NCBI GenBank assembly: GCA_018806985.1
Contig: JADANN010000365.1
Span: forward strand, 1,226,001 to 1,290,000
Source: Angiostrongylus vasorum
Lineage: Eukaryota > Nematoda > Chromadorea > Rhabditida > Metastrongylidae
Reading direction: 5' to 3'
DNA: 64,000 nucleotides
The translations under genes were made by a program, and so were the position numbers. A model generated the notes under the pieces. The model was not told the DNA's origin, did no database searches, and saw nothing but the letters and a program-made list of their open reading frames with translations. Every line of letters begins with the position of its first letter. The stretch's first letter is position 1. Positions 58,953 to 64,000 of the stretch are shown piece after piece.

Positions 58953-60822
58953 TTACCTTAACGATAGACAGATTAATTGTACGGGTTCGGGTACAGCATT
59001 GTTGATCTCTTGTAAAAAATATGAAGACGAATACAGTGGCGAAACCAGTAGACCGATATGTGCTCGTATAAAAGTAACCTAGTTGGTAAATCTAAGGGTA
59101 AAAAATACACAAGGCTATTATGGGAGTAGGAGACATAATTTTGATTTTGCAGAATTTTGAAGATTTTGATGTAGAAGTGATTATCTTTGCACAAGAATCC
59201 GAAACTTCAGCACATTAAGCTCTCGAGGCATTCTGGATAAAACAGGGAACCAAAAAATTGACCTCAAGTTGAATGCCTCCTTATCACGCGCGATCTCATA
59301 CAATATCTGAAGCTGATGTTTTAGTGTCAGAGAAGTCAATTACCTACCCATATGAATTCTGTACGTTATTATCAACTTGGAATACTCATTAAAAAACTCA
59401 TGGAAAGTGATGAGTCCGTGGAGAAGCTGTTTTATTATCAATGTGATTGAAACCTAGGTACCATGGTTATTGTCTTCGGATAATGGAGGTGTTCGGCTGA
59501 CTAGGCTGCAGTTAGCTTGAAATTCTAGGCTCTGAATAAGATGAAATCTAACGAAACGTCGGCTTCCGTGGGAAAATAAATGGTATAATGGTAGTATGCA
59601 TTTATAATTCTATCATTTTGCAGAAGTAAAGAGCTTAAGCAGAACATATCCAAAAACAGATGTAGTCGAACGCAAAATCGGTTAAGAGTGGAGGCTAGAT
59701 CGAGTTTGAACAATTGATGAGTATTTAGTTGCTAAAACAGTTGATAAATCTTAGTGCTAATGAAGAGTAGGATCCCTAGGGAAATTAGCCGTCTACTCAC
59801 CCTGAAAGTCTGTACAAAAGGATAAGTGCTACCATTATTATGAAGATACCGCCATCAAAACAGCATGATGACTTCTCATCACGGTTGTCACCAACATCAC
59901 ACAATTACTTTATAGGAAATCTTGCTCCGAAATGATGATTAGGATGGTTAAAGCATTGTTTTGTCTTCTTTAATTTTTTTTTAAATTCTACCGGAATTTT
60001 ATGGAATTTCTCCCGATTGCAAGCCAGAGGGATTAGCGCCATTTCAAATCATACATACGAACAATACAGGCAAATAAAAAACCGAAATATCATCCTCATA
60101 AAATAACATTAGTGTCCTAACAAAAAACTTTAAGACGCTTTTCTGATTCCCTTCAAATTCTCATAGGGGTTACCGTATCTCGAAATAACAACCAACAAGT
60201 CCATTTAAAAACGGACACATTCTTTTCGACGACGTCCTATAACATTTAGATTCTACGTAACGTTAGAGTTCCTTCAAGTTCTAGTGGTTTGATTCTGCTG
60301 AGTAGCGACGCAGATGCAATGACATTTTTCTCACATGCTACCAACGAAAAAGCGAAGTGTACCAATCTGTTCGAATTTTGTTGTCCACTGTTCTTCGCCG
60401 TATTATGCAAAGCATTGTAACTACTAGAAGGTGTGAAGCGGAAGTATGCGGAGAATCAATCGAATCTTCTAAATATGCAATAAGTGTTGAGCCAGTTTCG
60501 TTAACTCCATCGGATAGATGTTGTGCTGCGATTCTACCATGCGTTTTTTCTAATCTAAAATGTTAACGAATTACAAAGTGCTCTTTACCTTATGAAAAGC
60601 CACGCTTTACTTACCTTCAGTGAGCTTGTGACCACTTTTCCCCTTTTTGCTGATGCACAATAGAATAAAGAGAAATCCTATATGAGCTTTCACTATGAAT
60701 GGAGAATTTCATGACAATGCGAGGCGATGAGTATATTCATTATAAATACGTAACAAAGGATGAAATTACTGTTCACACAATTTCATTGCCTTAAACTCAT
60801 AAAAAGAACTCGCTTTAACTTA
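58953..60822. other. No gene recognised
   Basis: AT-rich, short frames only. A foldback-like motif (CTAACGAAACGTCGGCTTCC) lies at 59549-59568. Confidence 0.4.
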
Positions 60823-60863
60823 CTCTCTCCCTCTCTCTTTCTCTCTCTCTCTCTCTATCTCTT
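60823..60863. repeat. (CT)n microsatellite, imperfect
   Basis: Pyrimidine tract dominated by CT units with a few TT and A interruptions. Confidence 0.9.
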
Positions 60864-63044
60864 TCTGTATGATCATTGAATTAAAAAACCTGATTTTAAC
60901 GGTGGAAAACATGGTTTTACAAATTGTAATACAGCGTATTGTAGTTGAAAAGATTGAATGACTGAATAATAAAAGTCTACATGATGAGCACTTTTGCCAT
61001 TCATAAGTATGTGGACATTTATAAACGCCTTCATGAGTGTTTAATGATGGTCAAGCATTGCGCATATTGATTTGTTTAAAATCTTTTAAAGTGACGTAAC
61101 CGAAGAACAGAGGGGGAATTTCAGAGTAGCACGCAAGAAATAAGCTTCGAAAGAGGACTATCCACAGTGGAATGGCGTAACGAGTGACCAGTGAATAAGT
61201 GCAGCACCCACGCATAGTCTGGCATGGCTATGTGTTTAAATTATTGGGCTTACACGAGATTGATAGGATAGTTCTATTCGGCTAACGTTTCAATGTCTTC
61301 ATCCCCATAGAAGCCGATGATCCGAGTCATGGGTAGTTCATGAGTAGTTGAAAGCAATTAAAGAAATAAGTCTCATCACTTTCGACCTTGGAAAATACGT
61401 AGATTTAACAGCAGAACCAGTTTAATCTGAGTTTTTTTTGCTATCAAAAGCTGGACGGAATGTAATAAAAAATATGCACTTAGATTGCACACACCTAGTA
61501 GTAGAATTTTGCAGTTAAGATTAGATGATGCAATGCTACCATACAGTGAAGCAGGCCACACCTGAAGGAGCGCTATATTAATACTGTTTCATGTATTGAA
61601 ACTGTTTCTCAACAAACTCAGCAATGCAGAAGTTGTCGGTTTGGCGTCGCTTTCAATACAAGCTTGACCACGAACATGGATTCGTGTGAACAACTTGCGA
61701 TGTCAATCAGACGAATGAGAAAATGTGAACTAATGCAGGTTTTGACAGTTGTCATAACCTAAGCTCCAGCAACAAACTGCGACGTTGATGACAGCGACAA
61801 AATTTACGTGGACATGAAGATATTTAATTGAGAACATCATACTTGATATAAGAATATGAGCATTAGGAAGGCCGACAGTTTGAAAGCCATCAAGAGAACT
61901 TCGTTTGCAAAAATTCACTTGGAGGCAATAGCAAAATTAAGTCTGAAGATTCAAAGTCTTGCTAAAGGTCATGAAAAACATTATAAGCAGAGAATAGTAT
62001 TAGAACCAGCCGTACAGGTGAAAGCAGGACGACTGCAAAACTTTGCCAATTAAAGGAGGCCTCGCCGACGTTTAGGCGGAACAACTACTGAGTCCATAGC
62101 AACATTGGAAAAGGCCATTCGCAAATTTTTCTCCGATTACTATGCAATCCACATTCATCTGCCTTCAAACTTTCGTGAGAGCTACAGATATGTCACCACA
62201 ACGTTTCTTTCTTCTGAAATATGAGATGGAATCTGCCATCGAATCGTTCCACAAAGGCATTCATGCTAGGTATAAGAGTAATGAGCAATTCACATAGAGG
62301 AAGATTTGCTAAGAATAAGTTTACTACAGCTTCTCCTTTAACTGTCATACACAGTGGGAATTCGCCAATTTTTTTCCTAAAGTTCGAGCAAATTGCTAGA
62401 ATCCACTTGCTTCCATCTACATGCTATCTTGCTAATATTTTTATCAAGTGCTTAAGAAAATAGAAGACTGCTTCCCTCGCTTCCAGCAGCATATAACAGG
62501 AGAGCAAGAAAACCTTATGGTAAGTGGGAAAAAAAAGATTTTAAAATATATGCTTTTTTCAACACACCAGATTCTTACATCATTTGGGAAGTGGGCTATG
62601 ATTTAAAGCCATGGTATAAGAAGAGAGTTTGAAATGAATCGTTATTGCTCATTATTGTAACATAGTGGTTCCGGTTCGACTTCCAAATAACTTGACGTCA
62701 ATGCTAACTTTCCCTGCCAGTTTCACATTTAATCGCCTGCATCCTTTTTTTTCATTATATTTCTCAGATATAATGTCGCATTTAACCATTAGGCCACATT
62801 CCATAGACAAGTGGACGTGAAATGGCAAAGCGCAAAGCTATCGAACGTAAAAAACACTTTATAGGAAGAGTGCACAATACGTAAAAGGAAGTTCCATCTT
62901 GTAGGACGTGCATGAAAATAATGTCCGATTGCTGTTGATTCCCGCTTCTCGTTTAGGCGTTGATAACGAAATCGCGAATCAGTATGCAATTTTCGAGAAC
63001 CGGAAACCACATTTTTTAGGGACGACTGCGTAAGTAGCACTTAC
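60864..63044. other. Probable intronic or intergenic DNA with unresolved exons
   Basis: Several short minus-strand frames (for example ADECGLHSNRRKICEWPFPM near 62100-62160 and RRESTAIG-type frames near 62850-62940) could be middle exons of the secreted or membrane gene, but none has unambiguous borders. Confidence 0.3.
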
Positions 63045-63708
63045 ACGATAGTCATGTGTTCTAAATGTGATTACAGCCTGCACATTCCACAGATACGAAA
63101 AATCAGCAAGTAACGCATTTGGTTTGTTTACAACACTCATAAAATTCGTCTGTTGTTTGAACAACAGAGGACATTCACGAATTGCTCTATTTTGTTCAAG
63201 CTCTTACTCCACCTAATCTGCACATAAAGCCAGTTCTTACCCTTTGTTCTGGCGTAAATACACAAATAGAATTGTTTTAGCGCAAATATACAAACACAAC
63301 TCCTCTAGAATTTAAGAGGTAATCGATCTACCAAGGAGGAATAGTAGGGATATTGAAACGAAACAAATTGGGTAGTGCTAATTCACAAAGTGCTGGGAAC
63401 ATTGTTAGTGAACGACAAGGTAATAAACTTCCAGTAGTATCAACATTTGCTCAAGAAAGCCGCAAAGCATAATTTCAAGTGATAAAGATGTCGATAAAAC
63501 GTCATACCTGAGCGGGACAATGCCACCGAGGCATCATAAGATCTTCTGAATGATGTTGAGAGCAGATTGTACGACATCGTGACATGCACATTTCCATGGT
63601 GTCAAACGTGTGGATCACAGAATTGTCGTACCGAGATGTGTCATGACACGATGCCACCAGAATCCATGCAAGTAGGATCGGAAACCATGGAAGGAAGATT
63701 GTCAACAT
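63045..63708 (-). CDS. N-terminal exons of a secreted or type I membrane protein
   Basis: Exon 1 (63508-63708) starts MLTIFLPWFPILLAWILVAS, a strong signal peptide, cleaved likely near SC-HD. It continues HDTSRYDNSVIHTFDTMEM, then a cysteine-rich segment (CMSRCRTICSQHH...PRWHCPAQ), and ends at a donor GTATGA. Exon 2 (63045-63149) opens after ACAACAG in phase 0: TNFMSVVNKPNALLADFSYL, then WNVQAVITFRTHDYR, and donor GTAAGT. The WNVQAVITFRTH part looks like a beta-strand pair, as in fibronectin III-type domains, but that is a guess. At least three more exons must follow to the left. The membrane exon at 55.6 kb has compatible phase. Family not recognised. Confidence 0.6.
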
Positions 63709-64000
63709 CTGAATCTCTTATTTCGAGTTCTCATTTTTCCGTCAACGTTGTTTTAATGAAATCAGCAAAGAAGTGGCGCATAAAGAAAAAAATTTGCAAA
63801 GCAGTAGAAAATTTTTTTAAATGAAAAGTTCTGGCAAAGTGGATTATTTGATAATGGAGGGTCTTTCATTACATCGCAAGCCATCGATCTTCTATGCGAA
63901 CTCTGTGAAGCGTAACGTAAAGAGTGTAGCACAGGAAATGTTGGATGTTCATGGACAGCAACACCTTTAGGACAAGGGCAAACACCAAATTGGTTGAAAT
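63709..64000. other. Upstream region of the secreted-protein gene
   Basis: No exon seen. The promoter of the minus-strand gene would lie here. Confidence 0.35.

Noticed and set aside
1..64000. CRISPR array, phage or bacterial defence island
   Set aside because: No regularly spaced direct repeats and no prokaryotic operon structure; introns and nematode repeats throughout show eukaryotic DNA.

Overview
The window is nuclear DNA from a nematode, most likely a strongylid parasite such as a hookworm. Three things point there. Short exons are split by introns with GT..AG ends and the nematode-type TTTCAG acceptor. The recognisable proteins (a NEKL-3/NEK6-7 kinase and a SCaMC-type carrier) resemble Caenorhabditis orthologues. 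The DNA between genes is packed with decayed RTE-type LINEs and tRNA-derived SINEs. The species is an inference. No rRNA, genuine tRNA, CRISPR or bacterial-type operon was seen.

Layout, left to right. 0-0.9 kb: the end of a LINE and a SINE. 1.8-4.4 kb (-): a NEK6/7-like kinase gene whose exon for the catalytic lysine could not be found intact. 4.7-9.8 kb (-): an unrecognised multi-exon, helix-rich gene. 10-14 kb: an inverted-repeat element, a SINE and an internally deleted LINE. 14.3-14.6 kb: a small terminal exon that reads well on both strands. 14.9-25.2 kb (+): a complete gene for a calcium-regulated mitochondrial ATP-Mg/Pi carrier, 11 exons with phases that all agree, whose introns hold SINEs, a LINE, foldback DNA and inverted-repeat scraps. 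28.1-29.7 kb (+): the 3' part of a coiled-coil plus RRM protein. 30.5-40.6 kb: mostly LINE and SINE remains. 42.4-45.3 kb (-): a small four-helix membrane protein gene. 45.5-55 kb: few genes, a second SINE family and one convincing 3' terminal exon. 55.6-63.7 kb (-): a single-pass membrane exon and, upstream, a signal-peptide exon pair, possibly one gene.

The repeats are the most interesting part. Family 1 (about 280 bp, 13 clear copies plus two decayed ones) and family 2 (about 390 bp, five copies) have different tRNA-like heads and different tails. They share a central block of about 57 bp that is roughly 85% identical, the pattern of a modular SINE superfamily with a conserved core. Long foldback hairpins sit in introns of the kinase and the carrier. 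A third repeat family resembles the 5' end of an RTE LINE, whereas LINE fragments usually keep the 3' end.

The genes show no evident shared pathway. I found no defence, secretion or biosynthetic cluster, and nothing I would call a new molecular system. Exon coordinates were derived by hand from splice signals and reading phase and have not been checked against transcripts.
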